NCBI RefSeq assembly: GCF_013267355.1
Contig: NZ_CP053985.1
Span: 5,766,001-5,830,000, forward strand
Origin: Achromobacter pestifer
GTDB taxonomy: Bacteria; Pseudomonadota; Gammaproteobacteria; Burkholderiales; Burkholderiaceae_B
DNA: 64,000 nt
Reading direction: 5' to 3'
Part shown: positions 1 to 11,200 of the stretch, in pieces
Position numbering within the stretch: the stretch's first letter is position 1
Layout: every line of letters starts with the position of its first letter
Program-made: the position numbers and the translations under genes
The notes under the pieces: generated by a model
Seen by the model: the letters and a program-made list of their open reading frames with translations, nothing else
Database searches by the model: none
What the model was told of the DNA's origin: nothing

Positions 1-3000
1 GTTGAGGGCCAGGGCCTTGGAGCCTGCGATGGTCAGCGCGCCATTGAGCACGACGTTGTTGTTCACCGCAATATCCGCATTGCTGTAGAGCGTGGTGCCG
101 CCGGCCGCGGTCAGGGTGCCGCTGCCCAGGGATAGGCCAGTCCCAAGCACCAATGTGCCGCCGTTTAGCGCTGTGCCGCCTTGGTAGGAATTACTGCTCA
201 GCACCAGGGTTCCGGCACCGTACTTGCCCAATGTGCCGCTGCCGAAGAGCCCCACGTCGATGGTTGTGGTCACGCCGGGTTCTACCCGGATCGGGGTATC
301 GCCGAGAGGACCGTTGACCAGCTCGATGCCTCCTAGCGAAATCGGGTAGAGTTTGTAGCCATCGGTGAGGAACTGCATGCCAGTAATGCGTTGTTCGCCT
401 ATGACGAATACCACGCCCGCGGTGCCTTGGAATACGGCAAAACCGCCGTCCCAGCGCCGATTCGATGTGCCGTTGACGTCTGTCCAGTTAGTCTGTTCAG
501 GAAAGAAGCTGCGGGTGCCCCAGGTGCCGCTGCCACCGGCGATCACGCCATCGTCTCTGCCGGCGTCGTCGGCATCCCAGAACTGCACGCTGGTGTCTGG
601 CTTTGTATATAGCAGATTGATCTGATTGTTCACGGCAGTCTGCAGCTGGAGATCGGCGGGCACCACGATGCCCGGCAGGCTGCCCAGCTTCAGGCCATTG
701 TCGGTCAGGGTGCCGGTGTAGTTCATCAGCCGGTACACGCCAGTGCCGAAGCCGCCCGCGTTGCTGATGTCGAGCGTGCCGTCCAGGATGAGATCGCCGT
801 TGACGTTGAGCAGGGCATTACCGCCGCCTGCCGTGGGTGCGCCCAGCGCGGCATAGAGGTAGCTGTTGGCGGCGAGCGCCAGCGCCCCGACCGATAGGGT
901 GCGGCCGCTGGCCAGGGTCATGCTGCCTCCCCCGGCAAACGTCACCGTCCCCCCGATACTGCCGCTGCCGCCCAGTGTGCCGGCGTTCTCGACCAGGACA
1001 TTGGAGCGGGTCAGCGACCCGTCGATCAGCAAGGTGCCGGACTTGAGGGTGGTCTGGCCCGTGAAATCGTTCTCGCCGGACAAGGTCTGGATGGTGCTGC
1101 CTCCATGTGTCAGCGCGCCGGCACCGGTGATGCGGCCGTTGAAGACCTGTGGCAGGCCGCCAGGGGCGAGAGTCAGCGTATGGCCGGCGCCGATGATCAG
1201 GGTGCCGGCGCCAGCAAGGCCGCTCAGGTTGGCCGAGTTGGCCAATTGAAGATCGGCGTTGGCCGCAATGATCGCCTTGGCGCTGGTGTACTGCGTACTC
1301 TGGTTCGAAAGAATCAGGCTACCGCTCGACACGTCGAAAGTGCCTCTGAACGCGTTGCTACCGAGCATCACGCTGCCCGAACCACTTTTTACCAGGGTAC
1401 CCGCGCCTTGGACTATGCCGTTCAGGCTCAGGTGGTTGTCGCTCGCGATCTCCAGCGTGTCGTTGATGTAGAGCTGATTGCCGATGCTCAGCGGACCATT
1501 GGCCGTCAACCGTGACGCGCCCTCGACGGACAGTGTGCCGGTGCCAAGCGCCGAGGAGTTGCCCAGCGTCAATTCACCGCCGTAGAGAAAAGTGTTGCCG
1601 CGATGGAGGTTGGCGCCATTGAGGGTCAGCCCGCCGGGGCCGTTCTTGGTCAGGCCGCTGGAGCCGCTTAGCACGCCATTGAGATTCAGGTCGCCAACGC
1701 CATTCACGATGAGCCTGGCATTCATCTGCACGTTGTTGGCCAATGCCAGTGCGCCGCTGGTATTCAGCAATGCGGTGGTGCCTACCGTCAGCGTGCCGCT
1801 GCCCAGCGCGGCGGCATTGCCCAGGCTCAGACTGCCGCCCATCAGGTTGACGCCGCCCGCGAAGGCATTGGCGCCGTTCAGGGTCAGTGTGCCGCTGCCC
1901 ACCTTGGTCAGGCTGCCTGCGCCGTTGATCTGGCCGTTCAAGGTCAGCGCCTTGTCGCCCCGCAGAGTCAGATTGCCTGCCAAGTTGATCTGGTTGCCCA
2001 TGCTCAGATCGAGGCTGTTGTTCAGTTGCGTGCCGTGGGCGGTGTCGAGGGCGCCGCTGCCCAGCGGATTGGCGGAGGCCAGCATGAGTGTGCCTGCGTT
2101 AAGCACAGTCGGGCCGTGGAAGCTGTTGGTTCCGCCCAGGGTCAGAACGTCGGCGCCAATCTTGGTCAGCCCGCCGCTGCCGCTGATGGCGCCATTCAAC
2201 GTCAGGTTGTTGCCGGTGGCCAGGGTCAATTGGCCATTGGCAATGATGTCGTTGGTCAGCGTGATAGCCGCCTCATTGGCCAGCGTGGTGCCTGCGGCGG
2301 CGGTCAAGGCGCCGGCGCCCAGCGCGCTGTTGCGGCCCGCTACCAGTGTGCCGCCGTCCAGCAGCGTGCCGCCGGCGTAGCCGTTGTTGCCGTTGAGGAC
2401 CAGCCTGCCATGGTCCAGCTTCTGCAAGGTGCCGCTGCCGTTGATGTCCAGGCCGATCGTCGCGGTGACGTTCGGATCGACCCGGACGGCGAACTTGCCG
2501 CCATCGCGGTTGACTGCATTGAGCGAGCCGTTGGCGCCGTTCGCCAACTGATAGCCGTCGGTCATGAACTGCATGCCGTCGACGGTCTGTACGCCTTCCA
2601 CCGTCACGGTGCCGGCCGCGCCTTGAAAAACGGCGAACTGGCCAAGCCAGGTCCGATTGCCATTCCCGTCGGAAGCCGTCCAATTGGTGTTTGTGGCGTT
2701 CCACACGCCGCTGCCGCCCTCGATGGCGCCGTTCATCACCGTGTTGCCGCCATCCCAGAATTGCACCGCCCGGTTTGGCGAGGCGAGTATCAGGTTGACC
2801 TCGTGTGGGATCGCGGTCTGCAATGTCAGGTCTGACGTGAGCATCGAGCCCGGCAAGGTACCGTAGTCGAGGATGTTGTTGGTAAGACCGCCGGTGTAGT
2901 CGAACAGGCGGTAGACGCCATTGCCGAAACCGCCGGCATCGGTGATGTTCAACACGCCATTCAGGGTCAGGTCGCCGGTGGACCTGAAGAGGGCGGTGTT

Positions 3001-4860
3001 GCCGGTGGCAGGAGAACCCAGCGCGGCATCGATGTTGGCATTCTGCGTGAAGACCATCCTGCCGGCGGTCAGCGTGCGGCCGCTGACGCCGGCCAGATGG
3101 CCGCCGTCGTCGACGCTCAGCAGGCCGCCGATCGAGCCGCTGCCGCTCGCCGTTCCGCCAGTATGAACCGCCACGCCGCCGTTCACGGAGCCGCTGACTT
3201 TCAAGGTGCCGCCGTTGACGTCTATCGCGTCGCCCAACGTGCTGCTGCCTGCCAACTCCAGCGTGCCGGTGCCGGTCTTGCGCATCATGCCGCTGCCGGT
3301 CAGTGCCCCTGCATACACGCTGTCGGTGTTGCTGCCGCCTACTGTCAAGGTAGTCAGCGACCCGGTGTTGACGGTGCCGCCACCGCTCAGGGAACCTATT
3401 GCGGTGGCGCCGTTGAGATTCAGCGTGGTGCCCGCAGCCAGTTTGACGGCAGTGGGGTTGCCCAGGGCCGAGCCGTCCAAGGCGGTGACTGTGCCTCCGG
3501 TGATATTGAGGCTGCCGTTATAGGTGTTGTTGCCGATCAGTACCAATTCGTCAACGCCAGCCTTGGTCAGGTTGCCGCTTCCGCTCAGGAGGCCGGTCGC
3601 GCTCAACATCGCCGAGGTCTCCAGCGTGAGGTCGCCATTGACGCTGATGGCGTTCCCCAGCGCCAAGGGTTGAGCGTTCTTCAGGGTGGCGGTGCCGGAC
3701 GTGATCAGTGCGCCGGCGCCCAGCGCGTTGCTACTGTTGAGCATTAGGGCGCCACCGCTCAGGGCGATACCGCCGGTGAAGTTGTTGTTGCCGCCCAGGC
3801 TGAGTGTGCCGGTTCCGGATTTGACCAGTTGGCCCGCGCCGCTGATCTGGCCGTTCAGGTTCAGGTCGTTGGCGCCGTTGATGGCCAGATTGGCATTGAG
3901 CGCAATGGCGTTGGCCAGGGCCGTGGCGCGATTGGCGGTCAGGGTCGAGTTGCCCCCGACCGTCAGGCCGCCGGCGCCCAGCGCCTGATTGTGGCCCACG
4001 GCCAGGGCGCCGCCGTTCAGCGTGGTGCCGCCCTGATAGAGGTTGGCGCCATTCAGGGTCAGGGTGGCCGGGCCATTCTTGATCAGCGAGCCGATGCCGG
4101 CGATGCTGCCGTTCAAGGTCAGGTCGGCGCTGCCGCCTATCCCCATGGCGCCCAGCAGTTGCACGTTGTTGGCCAGGGTGACGGCGCGGTTGGCGTCGAG
4201 CACGGTGTTGTTCATCGCGGTCAGGTCGCCGCTGCCTAGCGCCGTATTGCTGCCTGCCACCAGCCGGCCCGCGCTGAGCCGCGTGCCGCCGGCATAGCCA
4301 TTGTTCCCGTTGAGCGCCAGGGTGCCGCTGCCGAGTTTTTCCAGGGTGCCGATGTCGCCTATGGTCACGCCCATGGTCGCGGTCACATTGGGGGCGACCC
4401 GCAAGGCCACCGTTCCACCCAGGCCGTTGATCGCGTTCAAGCGGCTGGCTGTTCCCCCTACCAAGTTGTAGCCGTCCGTGAGGAACTCCAAACCTGTGAA
4501 GTTCTGCTGTCCACTTATCGATACCGTGCCCGCGGCGCCCGAAAACACCGCGTCGCCACCATTCCAGGCCCGGTTGGGCTGCGCACCGGCGGAAGCCCAG
4601 TTGGTATTGGCGGCGTCCCAGATTCCGGCGCCGCCGTCCACCGAGCCGTTCGCGACGGAATGGCTGCCGTCCCAGAGCAGTTGCGCGTGAACGCTTGCTG
4701 GAATCGCCAGGGCGGCGCCGAACGCCAGCGCGGTTTGCGACGCCTTGCGACGCGCACGCCGCGCGGGGCGGTTGCTCTTTCCCGGCCCGCGGGCGATTTC
4801 ACTGACGGCTTGCCACGCACCGGTGGTGGCGTTGAACACAACTCGATAGACGTGATTCAT
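1..4860 (-). CDS. Giant ESPR-type autotransporter passenger, partial (C-terminus beyond window)
   Basis: An open frame of 1620 codons runs from ATG at 4860 to the window edge without a stop, so the C-terminal barrel is not seen. The N-terminus MNHVYRVVFNATTGAWQ is an extended signal peptide region (ESPR), followed by an Arg/Lys stretch and a hydrophobic segment ending near AxA (about residue 58). The passenger is built of PATR-like beta-helix repeats (pattern GTLVLNGNN..GGT..NAGTL..G). Three long modules each open with a WDG...NG motif, with the Trp codon at 4674, 2757 and 579. An AAGG ribosome site lies 5-8 bases before the start. It is a paralogue of the gene at 5255-13081, lies downstream of it on the same strand, and is separated from it by a terminator, so it probably has its own promoter. 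Expected function: secreted or surface adhesin-like beta-helix; the ligand is unknown. Confidence 0.9.
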   Translation of the reverse strand, partial: MNHVYRVVFNATTGAWQAVSEIARGPGKSNRPARRARRKASQTALAFGAALAIPASVHAQLLWDGSHSVANGSVDGGAGIWDAANTNWASAGAQPNRAWNGGDAVFSGAAGTVSISGQQNFTGLEFLTDGYNLVGGTASRLNAINGLGGTVALRVAPNVTATMGVTIGDIGTLEKLGSGTLALNGNNGYAGGTRLSAGRLVAGSNTALGSGDLTAMNNTVLDANRAVTLANNVQLLGAMGIGGSADLTLNGSIAGIGSLIKNGPATLTLNGANLYQGGTTLNGGALAVGHNQALGAGGLTVGGNSTLTANRATALANAIALNANLAINGANDLNLNGQISGAGQLVKSGTGTLSLGGNNNFTGGIALSGGALMLNSSNALGAGALITSGTATLKNAQPLALGNAISVNGDLTLETSAMLSATGLLSGSGNLTKAGVDELVLIGNNTYNGSLNITGGTVTALDGSALGNPTAVKLAAGTTLNLNGATAIGSLSGGGTVNTGSLTTLTVGGSNTDSVYAGALTGSGMMRKTGTGTLELAGSSTLGDAIDVNGGTLKVSGSVNGGVAVHTGGTASGSGSIGGLLSVDDGGHLAGVSGRTLTAGRMVFTQNANIDAALGSPATGNTALFRSTGDLTLNGVLNITDAGGFGNGVYRLFDYTGGLTNNILDYGTLPGSMLTSDLTLQTAIPHEVNLILASPNRAVQFWDGGNTVMNGAIEGGSGVWNATNTNWTASDGNGNRTWLGQFAVFQGAAGTVTVEGVQTVDGMQFMTDGYQLANGANGSLNAVNRDGGKFAVRVDPNVTATIGLDINGSGTLQKLDHGRLVLNGNNGYAGGTLLDGGTLVAGRNSALGAGALTAAAGTTLANEAAITLTNDIIANGQLTLATGNNLTLNGAISGSGGLTKIGADVLTLGGTNSFHGPTVLNAGTLMLASANPLGSGALDTAHGTQLNNSLDLSMGNQINLAGNLTLRGDKALTLNGQINGAGSLTKVGSGTLTLNGANAFAGGVNLMGGSLSLGNAAALGSGTLTVGTTALLNTSGALALANNVQMNARLIVNGVGDLNLNGVLSGSSGLTKNGPGGLTLNGANLHRGNTFLYGGELTLGNSSALGTGTLSVEGASRLTANGPLSIGNQLYINDTLEIASDNHLSLNGIVQGAGTLVKSGSGSVMLGSNAFRGTFDVSSGSLILSNQSTQYTSAKAIIAANADLQLANSANLSGLAGAGTLIIGAGHTLTLAPGGLPQVFNGRITGAGALTHGGSTIQTLSGENDFTGQTTLKSGTLLIDGSLTRSNVLVENAGTLGGSGSIGGTVTFAGGGSMTLASGRTLSVGALALAANSYLYAALGAPTAGGGNALLNVNGDLILDGTLDISNAGGFGTGVYRLMNYTGTLTDNGLKLGSLPGIVVPADLQLQTAVNNQINLLYTKPDTSVQFWDADDAGRDDGVIAGGSGTWGTRSFFPEQTNWTDVNGTSNRRWDGGFAVFQGTAGVVFVIGEQRITGMQFLTDGYKLYPISLGGIELVNGPLGDTPIRVEPGVTTTIDVGLFGSGTLGKYGAGTLVLSSNSYQGGTALNGGTLVLGTGLSLGSGTLTAAGGTTLYSNADIAVNNNVVLNGALTIAGSKALALN

Positions 4861-5254
4861 TGATGCCTTCAAATGTTTGAGCGAATGCTAGCTAGGCAAG
4901 AATCCGGATTCGGCCTTGCCCGAACAGCAATAAAGATCACGGGGAGCGGGCAAACGATTGCCATCAGCACAGACAGCGGCCCGCAGCAACCTGAGCGGTG
5001 TGTTTGTGCTCTTAACACCTAATTACAGAGTGTAAATGTAAGACAAAATCTCGGCTGGGGTAATCACTGATTTTGGTGAGCTGCAACGTCAGGCTGGGCT
5101 CTCGATTGCCGCGGATGGACAAACAGGACTACCACCAGTACGCAGCGGGGATAGGCGTGAAGTACACCTGGTAGCAGTAAAAAAGCCCGCAGCGGTCTGT
5201 CCGCTGCGGGCTTGGTCAGGCTAGTGGCCGGTTACCCGGCGCATGCCACGAGGC
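4861..5254. other. Intergenic gap between tandem autotransporter genes
   Basis: This 394-base gap holds a strong terminator of the upstream autotransporter gene at 5179-5213 and an A+T-richer stretch (about 5015-5060) that could carry the promoter for the downstream autotransporter gene. I see no coding frame with a plausible ribosome site and no RNA gene in it. Confidence 0.6.
5179..5213 (-). terminator. Rho-independent terminator of the 2608-residue autotransporter
   Basis: Perfect 13-bp inverted repeat (5183-5195 with 5201-5213, stem AAGCCCGCAGCGG) with a 5-base loop. Read on the minus strand it is followed by six T residues (the A run at 5179-5184). It lies 42 bases after the stop codon at 5255-5257. 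Confidence 0.93.
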
Positions 5255-8200
5255 TTACCAGAGCACCCTCAAGCCGATGGAGCCCTGCGCGCCGGTCTTG
5301 ACGCGGCTGTCGCCGCTGTTGGCCCAGAGCTTGCCGACGTCGCCGTAGAGGCTGGTGCTCTTGGTCAGCTGCACCATGGCGCCTACCGCCAGTTCGGTCG
5401 ACGTATAGCCGCCCTTGGCGCGGATGTCGGTGGTGCCGGCCGGAGCGCTGAAGCTGGCCACGTCGGTGGTGTTGCTGGCCTTGTACAGATTGACGCGGGC
5501 AAAGGGCTGCAACACGGTGCCGCCGATGCTGTAGCTGCCCTTGACGCGGGCGCCCAGGCGCAGGGTCCAGTCGTCGTCCGCATCGTTCTTCACCTTGGCC
5601 AGGCTCAGCGTGGTGTCGTCCAGGTTGAGCTTGCGGTAGATGATCTGCGCCTGCGGTTCCAGCTGCCAGCTGTTGCCCAGGTCGATGGGCTTGCCCACTT
5701 CCAGCGAGGCCAGCCAGCCGTGGCCCTTGGTGGTGGCGCCGGCGCCGGTGTCGGCCGTGCGCAGGCTGCTGCGGTAGTCGGCGCCCTGGATCACGGCGTC
5801 GGCGTACAGGCCGGAGTCGTGCTGCCAGGTGCCGTACAGGCCCACGTAGCGGCCGCGCAGGTTGTTGTAGCCCGCGTACTTGCGCTCCATGCCGCTGGAG
5901 AAGCCGCGCACGCCCATGTCGCCGTCCAGCTGGCCGACGTACAGGCCGGCCCTGAGGTTGCGGCTGGCGTACACGTCCACGCCGGCCTGGAAGCCGGTCA
6001 GGTGGCCGCTGCTTTCGGGGTTGACCGTGCCTTGCTGGGTGATGGTGGGAGCCGTGCGCAACACGCGGGCCCAGGCGCGATGGCTGGGGTCCAGGTCGAT
6101 GGCGCCTTGGGCGGCTTCGTCGCCCATGCGCTTGCGCATGTCGCCCAGCATCGCCATGTCGGCCTGGCGCAGTTGCGCGGGCAGGGCGGACAGCAGCGGC
6201 ACTTCCTCGCGGTAGGCGGGAGCCGGTGTGCCGGGGCCTGTGCCAGGGCCTGTGCCAGGGCCTGTGCCAGGGCCTGTGCCAGGGCCTGTGCCAGGGCCGG
6301 TGCCGGGATCAGTGCCGGGGCCGGTGCCGGGGCCTGTGCCGGGATCAGTGCCGGGGCCGGTGCCGGGGCCTGTGCCGGGATCAGTGCCAGGGCCAGTGCC
6401 AGGGCCTGTGCCGGGATCAGTGCCAGGGCCAGTGCCAGGGCCTGTGCCGGGATCAGTGCCGGGGCCAGTGCCAGGGCCAGTGCCGGGGCCTGTGCCGGGA
6501 TCAGTGCCGGGCCCAGTGCCGGGGCCGGGGTTCACTTGCGTGTTGGTCGAATGCAGCGCGGCGCCTTGCGCCGTCTGGGCCAGGCGGTACTCGTAGGCGC
6601 CCGCGTCGATATGGCCGCCCGCCAGCGTGAAGCTGCCGGGCTGCAGGCTGGCGCCGTTCTCGGTGGCGATGACTTGGATGCCCTGGCTGCCGGTCTGCGC
6701 GCCCAGGCCGCCGGCATTGGTGATCTGCACCGTGGTGCTGCCGCTGGCGATGGCGCCCGCGCCGCTCAACAGCAGCTTGTCGGTGGCGCTGCCGTCGGCG
6801 CCCAGCACGGTGGACACGCCCAGCTTGCCGTTGTTGCCGACGTAGGGGCCGGTGACCTTGAGCGTCGCACCCGGTGTGCCGCCGCTGAGATTGACCGTGC
6901 CGCTGTTGTTCAGGCTGGCCACGGTCTGGCTGTAGCCCGCCAGGTCCAGCACCGCGCCGCTGGTCACGGTGTGGGCCGAGGCGCTGCTGAATGTGTTCGC
7001 GGCGCCGGCCTTGAGCGTGCCCTGCGCAACATCGGTCGCGCCGGTGTAGCTGTTGCCCGCGCTGGTCAGGGTCAGCACGCCGCTACCTTGCTTGGTGAGG
7101 AAACCGCCGCCCGTGATGGCGCCGGCCCAGGTGGCCGTGTTGGCGCCGGTGTCGATGACCGGGTCGTTGGTGCCGGTCATGTGCAGGTTGTTGGCGATGG
7201 TCATGCCGTTGGCGATCAGGCTGATGACGGTGCCGTCGTCCATGGACAGCATGCCAGTGCCCAGGCCCAGGGAATGGCCCAGGCCGATGCTGCCCTGCTT
7301 GAGCTGCACGCCGCCCGAGAAGGCGCTGCCGCCGGTCAGCGCCAGCGCGCCGGCGCCGGTTTTGACCAGGCCGCCGCTGCCCACGACGATGCCCGAATAG
7401 TAGGACGTACTGCCAGCCGCGGAATTGACGGTCAAGGTTCCAGCGCCCAGCGCCACGGTGCCGGCGCCGCTCAGGCTGCTGGCTTGCAGCGCATTGCCGT
7501 TGAGGTCCAGCACGGCGCCCGACAGCACCTGATAGGCGGTGCCTTGGACCAGTGCCGTCGCGGAGCCCGCGCGCAGTGTGCCGTCCGCGACCAGCGTGCC
7601 GCCGGTATAGCTGTTGGCGCCGGTCAGGGTCTGCGTGCCCGAGCCTTGCTTGACCAGGGTTCCCGTGCCGCTGACCGAGCCGCCGAAGATGCCGTTGGCC
7701 GAACCGCCTGCCAAGAGGGAATTGCTGCCCATCTTGATGTTGCCGGCGCCCGCCAGGGTGCCGAACACCTGGGCGCCTTGGCCTGCCGACAGGTCGAAGG
7801 TGGCGCCGCTGGCGACGGTCACGGTGCCGGTGGCCGCGAGGCTGCTGCCCGCGCCCAGCGCCAGCGTGCCGCTGTTGACGTAGGTGCCGCCGGTGTAGGT
7901 GTTGGCGCCGTTGAGCGTCAGCGTGCTGGCGCCGTTCTTGGTCAGGCTGCCCGCGCCCGCGATGTTGCCGTTGAGCGTCAGGTCTTGGCTGCCTTGCACG
8001 GTCAGGCCGGCGTTCAGGGCGATGTTGTTCGCCAGCGCCAGCGCCTGAGTGTTGTCCAGCGTGGCGGCGCCGCCCACCGTCAGTGTGCCGGAGCCGAGCG
8101 CGGCGCCGTTGCCGACGATCAGGCCGCCCGCGTTCAGGAGCGTGCCGCCGGCGTAGATGTTGACGCCGCTGAGGGTCAGATTGGCTGCGCCGTTCTTGAT

Positions 8201-11200
8201 CAGGCCGCCGGCGCCGCCGACGGTGCCGTTCAGGTCCATGGCACTGGAACCGGCGATCGTCAGCGCGCCGTTCAGCGCGATCTTGTTGCGCACGGTGACT
8301 GCCGTGTTGCTGTCCAGCGTGGTGCCGTTGGCAGCAGTCAGCAGGCCGCTGCCCAGGGCCTTGTCGTTGCCCAGCACCAGCGTGCCGCCGTTGAGCGCCG
8401 TGCCGCCGGTGTAGCCGTTGGACGCGTTGAGCACCAGGGTGCCGGCGTCGAGCTTGGCCAGCGTGCCGCTGCCAACGAGCGGGGCGTTGATGGTCGCGGT
8501 CACGCCGGGATCGACGCGCACCGAGGCGTAGCCCTGGTCGCCGTTGACCAGATTGAGCGAACCCAGCGAGCCGCGCTCCAGGACATAGCCGTTGGTCATG
8601 AACTGCATGCCCGTCGCGCTTTGCGCGCCGGCGACGGTGACCGTCCCTGCCGCGCCCTGGAAAACGGCGAACTTGCCGGCCCAGGAGCGGTTACCGTTGC
8701 CGTCGACGCCGGTCCAGTTGGCGTTGGCGCCGTCCCAGGTGCCGCTGCCGCCTTCGATTGCGCCATTGCCGACGGTTTGCGAGCCGTCCCAGAACTGCAC
8801 GGTGACGTTGGGCGCGGCGACCAGCAGGTTGATCTGCTTGTCGACAGCGGTCTGCAGCGCCAGGTCGGCCGGATGCACGCTGCCGGGAACATTGCCGAAG
8901 CGCATGCCGTTGTCGGTCAGGCTGCCGCCATAGTTCATGAGCCGGTACACGCCGGTGCCGAAGCCGCCGGCGTCGCTGATATTGAGCGTGCCGCCCAGGG
9001 TCAGGTCGCCGGCCACGTTCACCAAGGCCGCGCCGCCACCCAGGGCGGGGGCGCCCAGGCTGGCATTCACGATCGAGTTGGCGTCGAGCGCCAGGCTGCC
9101 GACCGACAGGGTGTGGCCGGCCATCAGTTTCAGGGTGGCGTTGTCCAGGACCTCCACGTTGCCGGCAATGCTGCCGGCGCCGCCCAGGGTGGCGCCGCTG
9201 TAGACCACCACGTCGCTGCTGGCCAGCGAGCCATCAACCCACAGGCTGCCCGCAGTGACGGAGGTCGAGCCGGCAAGGGTATTGGCGCCCGAAAGCACCA
9301 TCGACCCCGCGCCAGTCTTGGTCAGGCTGCCCTTGCCGTTGAGTTGGCCGCTGAAGCTGCTGTTGCCGCCGTTGGCGCCGACGCTCAGGATGTTTCCCCA
9401 CGATACCGTCACGGCGCCTGCGCCGTTCAGGCGATCAAGGCGGACCAGATCGGTCACGAACAGATTGGCGCCCGCCGCCACGTTCGCGGTGGCATTCTGG
9501 CCCAGCGCATTGGTGCCTGCGGTGGTCAGGCTGCCGCTTTGCAGATCGATCGTGCCGCTGAAGCTGTTGGCGCCGCCGGTGAGCAAGAGGCTGTCCGCTC
9601 CGGTCTTGCGCAGCGTGCCGTTGCCGCTGATCAGGCCGTCCAGGATCAGGCTGTTGTTGCCCGCCACCGTGAGCACGCCGTCGACATTGACGGTATTGCC
9701 CAGGCGCATCGGGCCGGCGGTATCCAGCTGCGTGTTGCCCGTGACGGTCAGCATGCCGGTGCCCAGCGCCGCGGCATTGCCCAGGTTCAAGTTGCCGGCA
9801 TTGACCGTGGTGCCCCCGCTGTGGCGGTTTTCGCCATTGAGGGTGAGTCGGCCGGCGCCGTTCTTGGTCAGTTCCTGATAGCCGTCGATCACGCCGTTCA
9901 GGGTGATGTCATTGCTGCCGTCCAGCGTCAGGGAGGCGCTCAGTTGCACCTTGTTGGCCAGGGTCACCGCGCGGCTGGCGTCCAGGGTCGCCGCATTGCG
10001 CACGGTCAGCGTGCCCTCGCCGAGCGCGGTGTCGTAGCCCACGCCCAGGTTGCCGCCCATCAGGGTGACGCCGCCCTGGAAGGCGTTGTTGCCGTTAAGC
10101 GTGAGCTTGCCAGTGCCGCGCTTGGTCAGGCCGCCGAGGCCGTTGACCAGGCCGCCCAAGGTGAGGTCTTGGTTGCCTACGAGGTTCAGGTCGCCAGCCA
10201 GGTTGACCGTGTTGCCCAGGCTCAATGCCACGCTGTTGTCCAGCTGCGTGCCGGAGGCGGCGTTCAGGGTGCTGTGGCCCAGCGGATTGTTGGAGGCCAG
10301 CACCAGCTTGCCATTGTTCAGCGCCATCGTGCCGGCGAAGTAGTTGTCGCCGCCCAGGGTCAGGGTGGAGGTGCCGTTCTTGTTCAGGCCGCCGCCGACG
10401 ATGTTGCCGTTCAGGGTCAGGTCATTGCTGCCGGCCAGGTTCAACTGGCCTTCGGCAATGATCCCGTTGGCCACCGTCAGCGCCTTGTTGTTGTCCAGCG
10501 TGGTGCCGTCGGCAGCCGTCAGGGACTCAGTGCCCAGCGCGCTGTTGCTGCCGGCCACGAGCGTGCCGCCCGCGAGCACGGTGCCGCCCTGATAGCCGTT
10601 GTTGCCATTGAGCACCAGGGTGCCCTGGTCCAGCTTCTGCAGGGTGCCGGTGCCATTGATGTCCACGTTGATCCAGGCCGTCACGCCTGGGTCGACCCGT
10701 AACGCGAACTTGCCGCCGTCGCGGTTGACCGCATTGAGCTTGCCGCCGGCGCCGGCCAGCAGTTGATAGCCATCGGCCATGAACTGCATGCCGTCGACGG
10801 TCTGCGTGCCTTGCACCAACACGACACCCGAGTTGCCCTGGAAGACGGCGAACTGGCCGCTCCAGTTGCTATTGACCGTGCCGTCGAAATTGGTCCAATT
10901 GGTGGCTCCGGCGTTCCATACGCCGGAGCCGCCTGCGACAACGCCGTTGGGCACCGTTGTGGCGCCGTCCCAGAATAGGGTGCGCCGGTTCGACGAGCTG
11001 ACCAGCAGATTGACCTCATTGCCTATCGCGGTCTGCACACTCAGTTCGCCTGCGGTCAATGTGTTCGGCAAGGTGCCGAAGTCGAGGATGCTGTTGGTCA
11101 GGAGACCGTTGTATGTGAACAGGCGGTACATGCCGTCGCCGAGGCCGCCGGCGTCGGTGATGTTCAGGATGCCGTCCAGGGTCATGGAGCCGTTGACGGC

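Noticed and set aside
6229..6533. Short regular repeats resembling a CRISPR array
   Set aside because: 12-bp units without unique spacers, encoding a peptide linker.
5243..10702. 1819-codon open frame on the plus strand, opposite the autotransporter gene
   Set aside because: It is an antisense shadow: the opposite strand has a signal peptide, passenger repeats and a barrel, while this frame gives only low-complexity Ala/Gly/Gln/Val sequence without recognisable domains.
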